Shown in pieces: positions 1-6,326 of a stretch of 17,136 nucleotides of DNA. A program made the translations under genes and the position numbers. The first letter of the stretch is position 1. Each line of letters starts with the position of its first letter. The stretch covers positions 1 through 17,136 of the forward strand of contig JAISOR010000250.1 in assembly GCA_031275535.1 (NCBI GenBank). The letters run 5' to 3'. The notes under the pieces were generated by a model, which did no database searches, was not told where the DNA came from, and saw only the letters and a list, made by a program, of their open reading frames with translations. The stretch comes from Treponema sp. GTDB lineage: Bacteria > Spirochaetota > Spirochaetia > Treponematales > Breznakiellaceae.

Positions 1-543
1 TCCCCAAAATTCGTCCATAAGCTGGTTCCGGGTAAAGGTCTTTTTGGGGTAGGACAGCAGCTTGAAAAGGACCTTGAATTCCTTGGGGGTGAGGGTAATC
101 TCTTCCCCGCCGGCATAGGCGGTCATTTCGTCGGCATCCATTACCAGGCTGCCGATGGTCAGCTTCTTTTCGTTGGCGATTTTTGCCCGGCGGAGGAGGG
201 CCCCTATCCGCAGGAGGAGTTCGTGGATATCAAAGGGTTTCACCATGTAATCATCAATGCCGATACGGAAGCCCTTCTCTTTCGCGGACAGGTCGTCCCT
301 GGCGGACATGAACAAAATCGGGATGGTCTTGTCCTGCTCCCGTATCATGGAGGCGAATTTGAAGCCGTCTATTCCCGGCATCATAATGTCCGAGATAACC
401 AGATCGATGGCGGTGTCGATCATGGCATCCAGGGCGTCGCCGGCATTGTCGCAGCCCACGGGATCATAGCCCGAATCCCGCAGGCTGGCGCAGATTATTT
501 TGTTGAGTTTTTCATCATCTTCCACGACAAGGATATGTACCAT
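1..543 (-). CDS. OmpR/PhoB-family response regulator, partial (C-terminus beyond window)
   Basis: This gene runs off the left edge; 181 residues are visible, read from the reverse complement. It is a two-component response regulator that receives phosphate from a histidine kinase and binds DNA. The receiver domain spans about residues 1-118: it opens MVHILVVEDD with acidic-pocket D9/D10, phospho-acceptor D52 (in VISDIMMPG), S80 and K102 (in VKPF). A winged-helix DNA-binding domain begins near residue 130 (ITLTPKEFKVLFKLLS) and is cut inside the wing region. The family is usually about 225-235 residues, so roughly 45-50 are missing. The ATG at 541-543 follows a good AAGGAAGG ribosome site. No histidine kinase lies in the window, so the signal and targets are unknown. 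The gene diverges from glyS across a repeat-rich control region. Confidence 0.93.
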   Translation of the reverse strand, partial: MVHILVVEDDEKLNKIICASLRDSGYDPVGCDNAGDALDAMIDTAIDLVISDIMMPGIDGFKFASMIREQDKTIPILFMSARDDLSAKEKGFRIGIDDYMVKPFDIHELLLRIGALLRRAKIANEKKLTIGSLVMDADEMTAYAGGEEITLTPKEFKVLFKLLSYPKKTFTRNQLMDEFWG

Positions 544-572
544 AATGACCTTCCTTCAGGTTATGGGACTGG

Positions 573-597
573 TCCGGAAACTTCAGTTTTCGAACAG
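573..597. repeat. Degenerate copy of the CTTCAG-loop hairpin
   Basis: The core AAACTTCAGTTTT with imperfect arms (TCCGGAAAC against GTTTTCGAA) resembles the short hairpin family found elsewhere in the window. It lies in the predicted leader of the response regulator. The arms no longer pair well, so this is probably a decayed copy. Confidence 0.4.
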
Positions 598-644
598 GAA
601 CCGCTAAAAAACGCAAAACACCGCATATCTTGCAGGACCGGTGA

Positions 645-676
645 GGCAACCAACCGGGTTGCCGAAGTCCATTATA
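645..676 (-). promoter_or_regulatory. Promoter -10 and 5' hairpin of the response regulator
   Basis: On the minus strand a perfect TATAAT (plus 671-676, reading ATTATA) is preceded directly by TG. No good -35 box is seen at 16-18 bases. Transcription would start near 664, placing a 7-bp hairpin (GGCAACC/GGTTGCC, 645-663) at the very 5' end of a leader of about 120 bases. The -10 call rests on the perfect hexamer only. Confidence 0.45.
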
Positions 677-694
677 CACGGTAATTGTTAAAAA

Positions 695-711
695 AATGAG
701 CCTTTCCCAAA
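695..711 (-). repeat. Half-copy of hairpin repeat A
   Basis: On the minus strand GGCTTTGGGAAAGGCTCAT matches the right half of repeat A (TTTTGGGAAAGCCTCAA) with few changes. No left half or leader is present. It lies just upstream of the full copy at 727, which suggests a truncated element. Confidence 0.3.
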
Positions 712-726
712 GCCCGTTTTTTCCTC

Positions 727-775
727 TAAATCTAAGGTTGCTTTCCCAAAAGCTGAAGTTTTGGGAAAGCCTCAA
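727..775 (+). repeat. Short hairpin repeat, type A, full copy
   Basis: The leader TAAATCTAAGGTTGC runs into a perfect 12-bp stem (GCTTTCCCAAAA at 740-751, TTTTGGGAAAGC at 759-770) around the loop GCTGAAG, followed by CTCAA. Leader and stem are almost identical to the copies at 10702-10750 and, on the minus strand, 4956-5002. Conservation outside the stem marks it as a dispersed element rather than a chance hairpin. It lies between divergent promoters, so it is not acting as a simple terminator here. Confidence 0.85.
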
Positions 776-791
776 ATGTTAAAATTGGGAT

Positions 792-828
792 GAAGCTGTT
801 CCAAAACTTCAGTTTTTGGAACAGCTTC
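792..828 (+). repeat. Short hairpin repeat, type B, inverted partner of the copy at 727
   Basis: A perfect 15-bp stem (GAAGCTGTTCCAAAA at 792-806, TTTTGGAACAGCTTC at 814-828) surrounds the loop CTTCAGT. The loop is the reverse complement of the loop in the type A copy 21 bases to the left. The two therefore form an inverted pair with the same core but a different outer stem. Confidence 0.85.
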
Positions 829-853
829 TTACCCCAAACATTTCCATTTTCCC

Positions 854-882
854 TTGCCATCCGTCCCCATATCCTGTATAAT
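854..882 (+). promoter_or_regulatory. Sigma-70-type promoter of glyS
   Basis: TTGCCA (854-859), a 17-base spacer and a perfect TATAAT (877-882) form the best promoter in the window. The expected start near 889 leaves a leader of about 140 bases before glyS. That leader can form a long-range 8-bp stem (AAAGCCCG 933-940 with CGGGCTTT 989-996). No T-box core sequence or glycine riboswitch motif was recognised in it. Confidence 0.7.
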
Positions 883-1013
883 GCCTCTGACCTATCGTAT
901 CATACATGAGCGGTTTTCGCCGGGGAATCCCGAAAGCCCGCCGGCGTTTCCGGGGCTCCCTTTACCTTCGGGACTGTTCCAAAACCGCCGGGCTTTGGAG
1001 CGGGCGATCCCTT

Positions 1014-1020
1014 GAGGAGG
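1014..1020 (+). promoter_or_regulatory. Ribosome binding site fixing the glyS start
   Basis: GAGGAGG lies 8 bases before the ATG at 1029. The frame stays open upstream to 906, but no ribosome site precedes that ATG, and the residues it would add are Arg-rich and unlike the family. Confidence 0.8.
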
Positions 1021-1028
1021 AATTTTTG

Positions 1029-2402
1029 ATGGCCGAAGAACAGACCGAATATCAGGGAAAGGCAACGATGGAGAAGATCACCTCCCTCGCCAAGCGGCGG
1101 GGTTTTGTGTTTCAATCCTCGGAAATTTACGGGGGCCAAAACGGCGCGTGGGATTACGGCCCGCTGGGCATAGAACTAAAAAACCGCATTGCCCGGAATT
1201 GGTGGAAGGAGATGACCCAGCTTCACGACGATATCGTAGGCCTGGACGCGGCTATTCTGATGCACCCCCGGGTATGGGAAGCCTCGGGGCATGTGGAGAA
1301 CTTTACCGATCCCCTGGTGGACTGCAAAAAGTGTAAGGCCCGGTTCCGGGCGGACCAGATCCCCCCGGAGAACCTGGCGGGAAAAAAATGCCCCGACTGC
1401 GGGGGGGAATTGACCGATACCCGGAAATTCAACCTCATGTTCAAAACCCACATCGGCGCGGTGGAGGAAGAGGCCGGCATCATCTACCTTCGCCCGGAAA
1501 CCGCCCAGGGGATCTACGTTAATTACAAAAATATCATTCAAAGCAACCGTATGAAGATCCCCTTTGGGATCGCCCAGATCGGCAAGGCCTTTAGGAATGA
1601 GATTGTAACCAAAAACTTTATTTTCCGGACCTGCGAATTTGAGCAGATGGAGATGCAGTACTTCGTCAAACCCGGCAGCGATGTGGAGTGGTTTACCGAA
1701 TGGAAGCGGCGGCGCTGGGCTTACTATGAAAAACTCGGGGTCAAGATGAATCAGCTCCGCTGGCACCAGCACGGCCCGGACGAGCTGGCCCATTACGCCA
1801 AGGACGCCTACGACATTGAGTACCTCTTCCCCATGGGCTGGAAGGAACTGGAGGGGATCCACAACCGCTCCAACTACGACCTCTCGCGGCACGGGGAATT
1901 TTCGGGGAAGGACCTTCAGTACATCGACCAGGATAATAACAACGAGCGGTACGTTCCCTTTATCATCGAAACCTCCGCGGGGCTTACCAGGACCCTCCTC
2001 ATGCTCCTCTGCGACGCCTATGACGAGGAAAAGGTGGCCGACAAGGGCAACGACGACGACTGGCGGACGGTCCTGCGGTTCCACCCCGCCATAGCGCCGA
2101 TTACCGCGGCGGTTTTGCCCCTGATGAAGAAGGACGGCCTTGCCGAACTTGCCCAGGATATACGGAAGGAGCTGAGGGAGGATTTTGCCACCGACTACGA
2201 CCAGGGGGGGGCCATAGGCCGCCGTTACCGCCGCCAGGACGAGGCGGGAACCCCCTTCTGCATCACCGTGGACTACGAATCCAAGGACAACCAGACCGTC
2301 ACCCTCCGCTTTCGGGATTCCATGGAACAGGTCAGGGTCCACCGGGCGGAACTGGCCTCACGGCTGCGGAGCGAGATAAAAACCTATAAACGGACCAAAT
2401 AG
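1029..2402 (+). CDS. glyS: Glycyl-tRNA synthetase, alpha2 (archaeal/eukaryotic-like) type
   Basis: This class II synthetase attaches glycine to tRNA(Gly) in the cytosol. From the ATG at 1029 it has 457 residues, normal for the single-chain dimeric form and unlike the split alpha/beta enzyme of many bacteria. Visible landmarks: QNGAWDYGPLG near residue 37; a four-cysteine zinc site C99, C102, C121, C124; RPETAQG at 155-161; motif 2 around FRNEI (188-192) and CEFEQMEMQYF; motif 3 around ETSAGLTRTLL (314-324). The anticodon-binding domain runs from about 354 to the end. The start is set by GAGGAGG at 1014-1020; the longer open frame from 906 is rejected. The gene has its own promoter and a structured leader, and converges on the LysM gene. 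Confidence 0.96.
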   Translation: MAEEQTEYQGKATMEKITSLAKRRGFVFQSSEIYGGQNGAWDYGPLGIELKNRIARNWWKEMTQLHDDIVGLDAAILMHPRVWEASGHVENFTDPLVDCKKCKARFRADQIPPENLAGKKCPDCGGELTDTRKFNLMFKTHIGAVEEEAGIIYLRPETAQGIYVNYKNIIQSNRMKIPFGIAQIGKAFRNEIVTKNFIFRTCEFEQMEMQYFVKPGSDVEWFTEWKRRRWAYYEKLGVKMNQLRWHQHGPDELAHYAKDAYDIEYLFPMGWKELEGIHNRSNYDLSRHGEFSGKDLQYIDQDNNNERYVPFIIETSAGLTRTLLMLLCDAYDEEKVADKGNDDDWRTVLRFHPAIAPITAAVLPLMKKDGLAELAQDIRKELREDFATDYDQGGAIGRRYRRQDEAGTPFCITVDYESKDNQTVTLRFRDSMEQVRVHRAELASRLRSEIKTYKRTK

Positions 2403-2412
2403 ACAGCCCCCC

Positions 2413-2539
2413 GATGAGGCGGGGAAAAGGGTCCGCAAAAAACGTCATGGGAACCGAGGCAGTTCCAAAACTTCAGTTTGTGGAACTGCCTCGGTTTTGA
2501 GAGGCTTTTAACCCCCGTGTTTTTTGCGGACGCCTCGTC
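2413..2539. terminator. Nested inverted repeat, probable bidirectional terminator containing a type B hairpin
   Basis: Three stems are nested between convergent glyS and the LysM gene. The innermost is a 16-bp perfect stem (AACCGAGGCAGTTCCA 2452-2467, TGGAACTGCCTCGGTT 2481-2496) around AAACTTCAGTTTG, a type B repeat core. Outside it is a 13-bp perfect stem (GTCCGCAAAAAAC 2431-2443, GTTTTTTGCGGAC 2519-2531). Further out GATGAGGCG (2413-2421) pairs with CGCCTCGTC, one wobble. The A-run and T-run in the middle stem give a U-tract on either strand, which fits termination in both directions. Confidence 0.65.
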
Positions 2540-2557
2540 TCAAAACAGGCTGCATCC

Positions 2558-3427
2558 TTACCGGAGGGGCGTATAGCTGCGGTCGGCGTCCCACATGCCC
2601 TGCCGGGTTTCACCCTGGATGCTGGGGATATCCAGTACCATCCCGGGATGAATCAGGTTGGGGTTATTGGGTTCGGGCAGCTTGAGCCGGTTCGCGTCGT
2701 AGAGAAGCCGCCACTTGGTGGGGTCCCCGTAGGCCCAGGGCCGGCCCGCGATGTTCCACAAACAGTCCTTTGAAAGCGCCCAGGGCCTGACCGTATATTG
2801 GGAAGGCAGGGCATTGCCGTCCGGCACGGCGGGCGGCGGGGCGGCGATCCGGGGAGGAGGAGCCGCAATCTGGGGCGGAGGCGCGGCGGGGGCCCTCTCT
2901 TGGGCAGGGGCGGTTACATTGGCCAGGGCGGCGATAACCTGACGGGCCGCTTCTATGGCCTCGTCCCATTCTTCGGCGGTCCTGAAAGAAAGGGCCGTGT
3001 TATAGAAATTTTCGGCCCGGTCGAATTCGGCGGGGTAACGGGTAACGGCCCCCACGGACCGGGCCCAGTCCAAACGGTTCCAGGCCGCGGTAATGGCGTT
3101 TTCGGTTTCCCGTATCTTCAGTTGGAGGAGTATATACTCGTCGGACAACTGGGCATACCGGAGCGCTTCGGCGGCATATTGGGCGGAGGTGTCATAATCG
3201 CCGTAGTCAAAGGTTTCCTGGGCCAGGGCGGTAAGCCGTTTGCTCTCAAGAAAATACCGGTTATTACGGATATTACCGGGCAGGGTCGAAACGGCATCCG
3301 AAGAAGCCGAAGCGGCAGTTACCGCTATAGGGACAAAGGCCGGCAGTTCCGGCAGATTTATCAGGGCAGCCGCCCCCTGGGCTCCCCCTATCATCAAGGC
3401 GATTAAACAAGATATTCCTCGGTTCAT
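2558..3427 (-). CDS. Exported LysM-domain protein
   Basis: The 289-residue product starts with an apparent signal sequence (MNRGISCLIALMIGGAQGAAA). Residues 50-170 are helical and Ala/Glu-rich and include a motif YPAEFDRAENFYNTAL (131-146) also seen in the upstream lipoprotein. A Pro/Ala linker (170-205) repeats APPPxIA. The C-terminus (211-268) is a LysM-like domain: YTVRPW, DCLWNIAG, GDPTKWRLLYDAN, PNLIHPGMVLDIP. LysM domains bind N-acetylglucosamine-containing glycans such as peptidoglycan, so the protein probably sits in the periplasm on the cell wall. Its ATG overlaps the stop of the upstream lipoprotein gene (ATGA), implying translational coupling and a shared role. The exact function is not known. 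Confidence 0.82.
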   Translation of the reverse strand: MNRGISCLIALMIGGAQGAAALINLPELPAFVPIAVTAASASSDAVSTLPGNIRNNRYFLESKRLTALAQETFDYGDYDTSAQYAAEALRYAQLSDEYILLQLKIRETENAITAAWNRLDWARSVGAVTRYPAEFDRAENFYNTALSFRTAEEWDEAIEAARQVIAALANVTAPAQERAPAAPPPQIAAPPPRIAAPPPAVPDGNALPSQYTVRPWALSKDCLWNIAGRPWAYGDPTKWRLLYDANRLKLPEPNNPNLIHPGMVLDIPSIQGETRQGMWDADRSYTPLR

Positions 3428-4551
3428 AGGGTATCTCCTTCCAAAATAATCTCGGCATCCCGCGCTTTTTCATCGCTTCTGGTTACTTTCTCTTCCGCTT
3501 CCCGTATGGCTTCTTCGGCCATGCGGCGTTTTTCCCCGGCGGCATCCCGAACCACCACAAATTGGGATTTCGCCCGGATATAATAGTTCACCGCTTCGGC
3601 AAACCGCCGGCCGGAGAATAAGACATCCCCCTGCATGAGGGTTTCGGCGGCGGTGTCATAGTCCCTCTTCAGGGCTATATGGGCCTTGAGGTTGTAAGCG
3701 GCCTGTTGTACCTCCGCCGCGGCGGCTCCATGGCCGGAAGCAAAGGTTTCCCATCCCGTGTCCAGAATCATGGCATACCAGAGCGCCGCCTGTTCCGCCT
3801 TATCCTGGGCATCTTTTATGCTGCCCGTATCGTAATTGGAGATGGCGTCGAGACCGACCTTATCGGCAAAATCAAAATTAACCGGGTCATATTTTACAAA
3901 ATCCCGGGCCACAATCTGCTGCCGGACGGCATAAGCCTCCAGGCCGGTTTTCAGGGCCCCATACATATCTATGGCGGTAACTGCCGAAGCCGCCGCGGGA
4001 TAATAATCGCCGCCATTGTACTGGGAAGCGGCTTTATTCACCACCGCGTCCGCCGCCGAGAGGCGGGCCGGGGCAATAAGCGCGGCGCCGGCATCCAGGG
4101 CCCTCTGCCGGGATGCCTGGATATCCCGGGTCCGCTCCGCGGCATAGAGGGGCAGGGACTTCCGGGCAAGATCATCATAGGTGTCCGCCACAGCCTGATA
4201 GGCCTGGACGGCGGCCCGGAAATCCCCCAGGGTAACCGGCGCGGGCTCGCCCAGGGAACGGTATCGATTCTCCACCCCTTCCCAATCCCCGGGAAAATAC
4301 CGGGGACTTTCCATATCTGTAGCCTGGGTCCTGGACGCCTCGACCCGGGCCTTTGCCGCGACCAGCGCGTCTATCGCCGCCTGATCCGGCGGTCCCTTCT
4401 CAGGGTCCGGCGGAGGGGCTGCCGGGGAAGGCGCCGGAAGGGAAGGCGCGGCCGGGGGAGCTTCCTCCGGCGCCGGGGTTGATTTACAGGAAACAAGGGA
4501 AAAAACCGCCAGAATTCCCGCCCACAAAACTATTCTATATCCATTTCGCAT
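3424..4551 (-). CDS. Predicted lipoprotein with Pro-rich linker and helical repeats
   Basis: From the ATG at 4549-4551 the product is 375 residues. GGAGG lies 8 bases upstream of this ATG; an earlier in-frame ATG at 4587 adds 12 residues but lies in a hairpin repeat and spoils the signal peptide. Residues 1-22 are a type II signal with lipobox LVSC (C22), so the protein is probably membrane-anchored. A Pro/Ala-rich linker (25-56) follows. The rest is helical with about four weak repeats of a pattern like P..F..A......A...Y..G.Y..A (near 82-120, 160-194, 220-257, 294-330), recalling TPR-like repeats. The C-terminus is a charged helix. It is first in an operon with the LysM gene. I do not recognise a specific family; a cell-envelope structural role is inferred. 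Confidence 0.8.
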   Translation of the reverse strand: MRNGYRIVLWAGILAVFSLVSCKSTPAPEEAPPAAPSLPAPSPAAPPPDPEKGPPDQAAIDALVAAKARVEASRTQATDMESPRYFPGDWEGVENRYRSLGEPAPVTLGDFRAAVQAYQAVADTYDDLARKSLPLYAAERTRDIQASRQRALDAGAALIAPARLSAADAVVNKAASQYNGGDYYPAAASAVTAIDMYGALKTGLEAYAVRQQIVARDFVKYDPVNFDFADKVGLDAISNYDTGSIKDAQDKAEQAALWYAMILDTGWETFASGHGAAAAEVQQAAYNLKAHIALKRDYDTAAETLMQGDVLFSGRRFAEAVNYYIRAKSQFVVVRDAAGEKRRMAEEAIREAEEKVTRSDEKARDAEIILEGDTL

Positions 4552-4578
4552 AACTTCTACCTCCAGTTGAATAGAAGC

Positions 4579-4604
4579 ATCCCGCAAACTTCAATTTTTG
4601 GGAT
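4579..4604. repeat. Degenerate CTTCAA-loop hairpin in the lipoprotein leader
   Basis: ATCCC and GGGAT flank GCAAACTTCAATTTTT, giving an imperfect hairpin of the same design as the dispersed repeats. It lies in the predicted leader of the lipoprotein gene, about 28 bases before its ATG. Confidence 0.4.
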
Positions 4605-4712
4605 ATTACCTTACATTCAGAGGAAAAAGCGGACTTTTAACCGTTTTTTCCATAACCAGTCCAAAAAACAACCGGGTTTTTAGATTGATTTCATATATTT
4701 CTTTCTATAATT

Positions 4713-4741
4713 AGTATACTCCTCCTTCTATCGGCGGGCAA
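4713..4741 (-). promoter_or_regulatory. Sigma-70-type promoter of the lipoprotein-LysM operon
   Basis: On the minus strand TTGCCC (plus 4736-4741), a 17-base spacer and TATACT (plus 4713-4718) match the consensus at 4/6 and 5/6. The predicted start near 4706 gives a leader of about 155 bases that carries the degenerate hairpin at 4579-4604. The surrounding 4680-4730 stretch is AT-rich compared with its neighbours. Confidence 0.55.
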
Positions 4742-4955
4742 GTTAAAAACGCTTTCCGATCAGGCTTCAGAACCATGATCCCGCCGGAGCGCCATGTCAA
4801 CACAAGCGCTGGAATTGAGGGGAAAGGCGGGCCGGCTTAACCGGGGCTTTCGGCGGTTTCAAGGGATAATGCTGCGGAATGGCGGGGGTCAGGCCTCAGT
4901 CAGGGGGGTACCGGTCGACGGGTACAGCGGGGTCAGACCGCACGGGATTTTTTTT

Positions 4956-5002
4956 GAGCATTTCCCAAAACTTCAGTTTTTGGGAAAGCAACCTTAGATT
5001 TA
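4956..5002 (-). repeat. Short hairpin repeat, type A, full copy on minus strand
   Basis: Read on the minus strand, the leader TAAATCTAAGGTTGC (plus 4988-5002) precedes a perfect 10-bp stem TTTCCCAAAA/TTTTGGGAAA with loop ACTGAAG, then TGCTC. Leader and stem match the copies at 727 and 10702. A run of A on the minus strand follows, so it is not a standard intrinsic terminator. Confidence 0.82.
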
Positions 5003-5064
5003 TGGTTCCCCGTTAAAGCAAAACGATTGATCAAGCTCATATACCTTATATGAGAACCTTACGA

Positions 5065-5251
5065 ATGCTGAAACAAGGGGGGTGGCAGGAGATCCCGTAT
5101 CAACAACCATGAACCGGTCTTCCGCCGGTATAAGGCCCGCACGCTTTTTGTCCGGGTGTTCCCTGACACCAAGAACCGGTTCGATTATCGGGGGCCGCGT
5201 CTTGAGGATGACTGGCTCACGGTTTATATTAAGGGCCGGCGGACGGGCTGA
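5065..5251 (+). pseudogene. Possible decayed gene fragment of unknown family
   Basis: The frame 5096-5251 encodes 51 residues ending at TGA, with a protein-like composition (VFRRYKARTLFVRVFPDTKN, then RFDYRGPRLEDDWLTVYIKG), but it has no start codon; the frame is closed by TGA just upstream at 5069-5071. A second short frame from the ATG at 5065 (MLKQGGWQEIPYQQP) ends at 5112 and overlaps it, as if a frameshift had broken one gene. I recognise no family. It may be a chance open frame in GC-rich sequence. Confidence 0.25.
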
Positions 5252-5307
5252 ACTTCCGGCGATCATGCAGCGGCTGAAGCAGACCTTCTTCCCCGGGCCC
5301 CGCTCCC

Positions 5308-6213
5308 TCACAATTGTGCGATATCCTCGACGGAAAGTCCGGTTCCCCGGGCTATTTGTTCAAGGGGTATGCCCAATTCCTTAAAATTCCGGGCAATTTC
5401 CTGTTTCTCTTCCAATCTGCCTTCCCGCCTGCCTTTCTGGAGGCCTTTTTGGAGGCCTTTCTCCATGCCTTCCTGGAGGCCTTCCCGCCTTGCATGGTTG
5501 ATCCCGCTGGTCCAGTCCGACATCGCCATCTCCCTCATCTGATACGCCCGCAGCGCCTCTTTGTCCTTTGACACATACGCCAGCTTTTCCTCCGCCTTCT
5601 GTATCGCCCCGTCCATCCTGATTGCCTCCTCCACCAGCTTTGCCGGACTTCCCCGGTCAAACCACGTCAGCCACCGCTGCAACGGATCGTTCCGGATGTC
5701 ACGCTCCTCCACGCCACGGAACTTCACCATGTCGATAAAGTGTATCTCCAGCGCGTCCGTCAACAAGACCTCCCGGTACCTGTCTTCCCAGATATGAAAA
5801 CTCGTATGAAACGCCGGGACCCGCGCCAAAAATTCGTAATTCACGATATTAATCGCGATCACATTCGGCGTTTCCCGGTAATCCTGCCCCGCTTCCATCC
5901 CCCTGGAAAATTCCTGGCTCCAATAAAACAGGCTCCGCCGGTCCATGTTCCCCAGATTGCGGAGCTGCACTTCGATATTGACCCGTTCCCCCTGTCCTGT
6001 CCGGGCGCGGACATCGAGGATGCTGCTTTTATCCCCGATGATCTCCGCGGTGATGGTCTTGTTCTCGATGATTTCCAGGGATTCAATGGCCTCCGGGCCG
6101 CGGCGGCCCAAGACGGCGTTGAGGAAGGCGCGAAGCTGTTCCTCATCCCCTTTTTCGCCCATCACTTTGAGAAAGAGGTAGTCGTTGAGTGGATTGAGCC
6201 GATCATTTGCCAT
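5308..6213 (-). CDS. Rpn-family PD-(D/E)XK nuclease / transposase-like protein
   Basis: The 301-residue product matches the Rpn (recombination-promoting nuclease, PDDEXK_2 transposase-like) family. The N-terminus LNPLNDYLFLKVMGEKGDEE (6-25) is typical. The nuclease core shows D67 (SSILDVRAR) and E81-x-Q83 (VNIEVQLR), the expected PD-(D/E)XK residues. Residues 93-170 (SLFYWSQEFSRGMEAGQDY, then INIVNYEFL) continue the family pattern. The tail (242-270) is a run of xxEGxxxGxxKG repeats (EGLQEGMEKGLQKGLQKG), then an end resembling a helix-turn-helix (ARNFKELGIPLEQIARGTGL). The ATG at 6211-6213 follows GGAAGG. Relatives promote RecA-independent recombination and make DNA breaks in E. coli; many genomes carry several copies. 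Whether this one is mobile is unknown; no terminal repeats were found. Confidence 0.88.
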   Translation of the reverse strand: MANDRLNPLNDYLFLKVMGEKGDEEQLRAFLNAVLGRRGPEAIESLEIIENKTITAEIIGDKSSILDVRARTGQGERVNIEVQLRNLGNMDRRSLFYWSQEFSRGMEAGQDYRETPNVIAINIVNYEFLARVPAFHTSFHIWEDRYREVLLTDALEIHFIDMVKFRGVEERDIRNDPLQRWLTWFDRGSPAKLVEEAIRMDGAIQKAEEKLAYVSKDKEALRAYQMREMAMSDWTSGINHARREGLQEGMEKGLQKGLQKGRREGRLEEKQEIARNFKELGIPLEQIARGTGLSVEDIAQL

Positions 6214-6297
6214 AGGACCCTTCCGGTGCGGGTTACCCGCCTTTTTTAACTCTAGCCCCGCTTCATGGGTTTGTAAAGACCCCGGAACGGCCGGGCC

Positions 6298-6326
6298 CCC
6301 GTATCGACCCGGCTGCTCGATACGGG
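6298..6326 (-). terminator. Hairpin directly after the RNase HI stop codon
   Basis: A perfect 10-bp stem (CCCGTATCGA 6298-6307, TCGATACGGG 6317-6326) begins next to the stop codon of the RNase HI gene. No T-tract follows on the minus strand, so termination is only possible. The arm CGATACGGG resembles the outer arm of the nested repeat after groEL. Confidence 0.45.

Larger units (their letters stand above)
4552..5307. other. Long intergenic region without a confirmed gene
   Basis: This 756-base gap holds the operon promoter (4713-4741), a degenerate hairpin (4579-4604), a type A repeat (4956-5002) and a stretch at about 5065-5251 that looks like decayed coding sequence. The open frames at 4794-4997 (+) and 5000-5311 (-) are not convincing: neither has a clear ribosome site or family signature, and both run through the repeat or the putative remnant. 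Confidence 0.6.

Noticed and set aside
727..828. CRISPR-like array of short repeats
   Set aside because: The repeats are dispersed and inverted, not regularly spaced direct repeats with unique spacers, and no cas genes are present.
889..1028. T-box riboswitch in the glyS leader
   Set aside because: No T-box core sequence and no terminator with T-tract before the gene; only a general stem is visible.
1176..2342. 388-codon minus-strand frame opposite glyS
   Set aside because: Antisense shadow of glyS with no recognisable protein features. The same holds for the 416-codon frame opposite groEL.
4794..4997. 67-codon frame in the gap left of the Rpn gene
   Set aside because: Its end is the translated hairpin repeat, composition is Gly/Arg-biased and no ribosome site is seen.
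5308..6213. Insertion sequence around the Rpn gene
   Set aside because: No terminal inverted repeats or target duplication were found at either side, so only the gene itself is reported.
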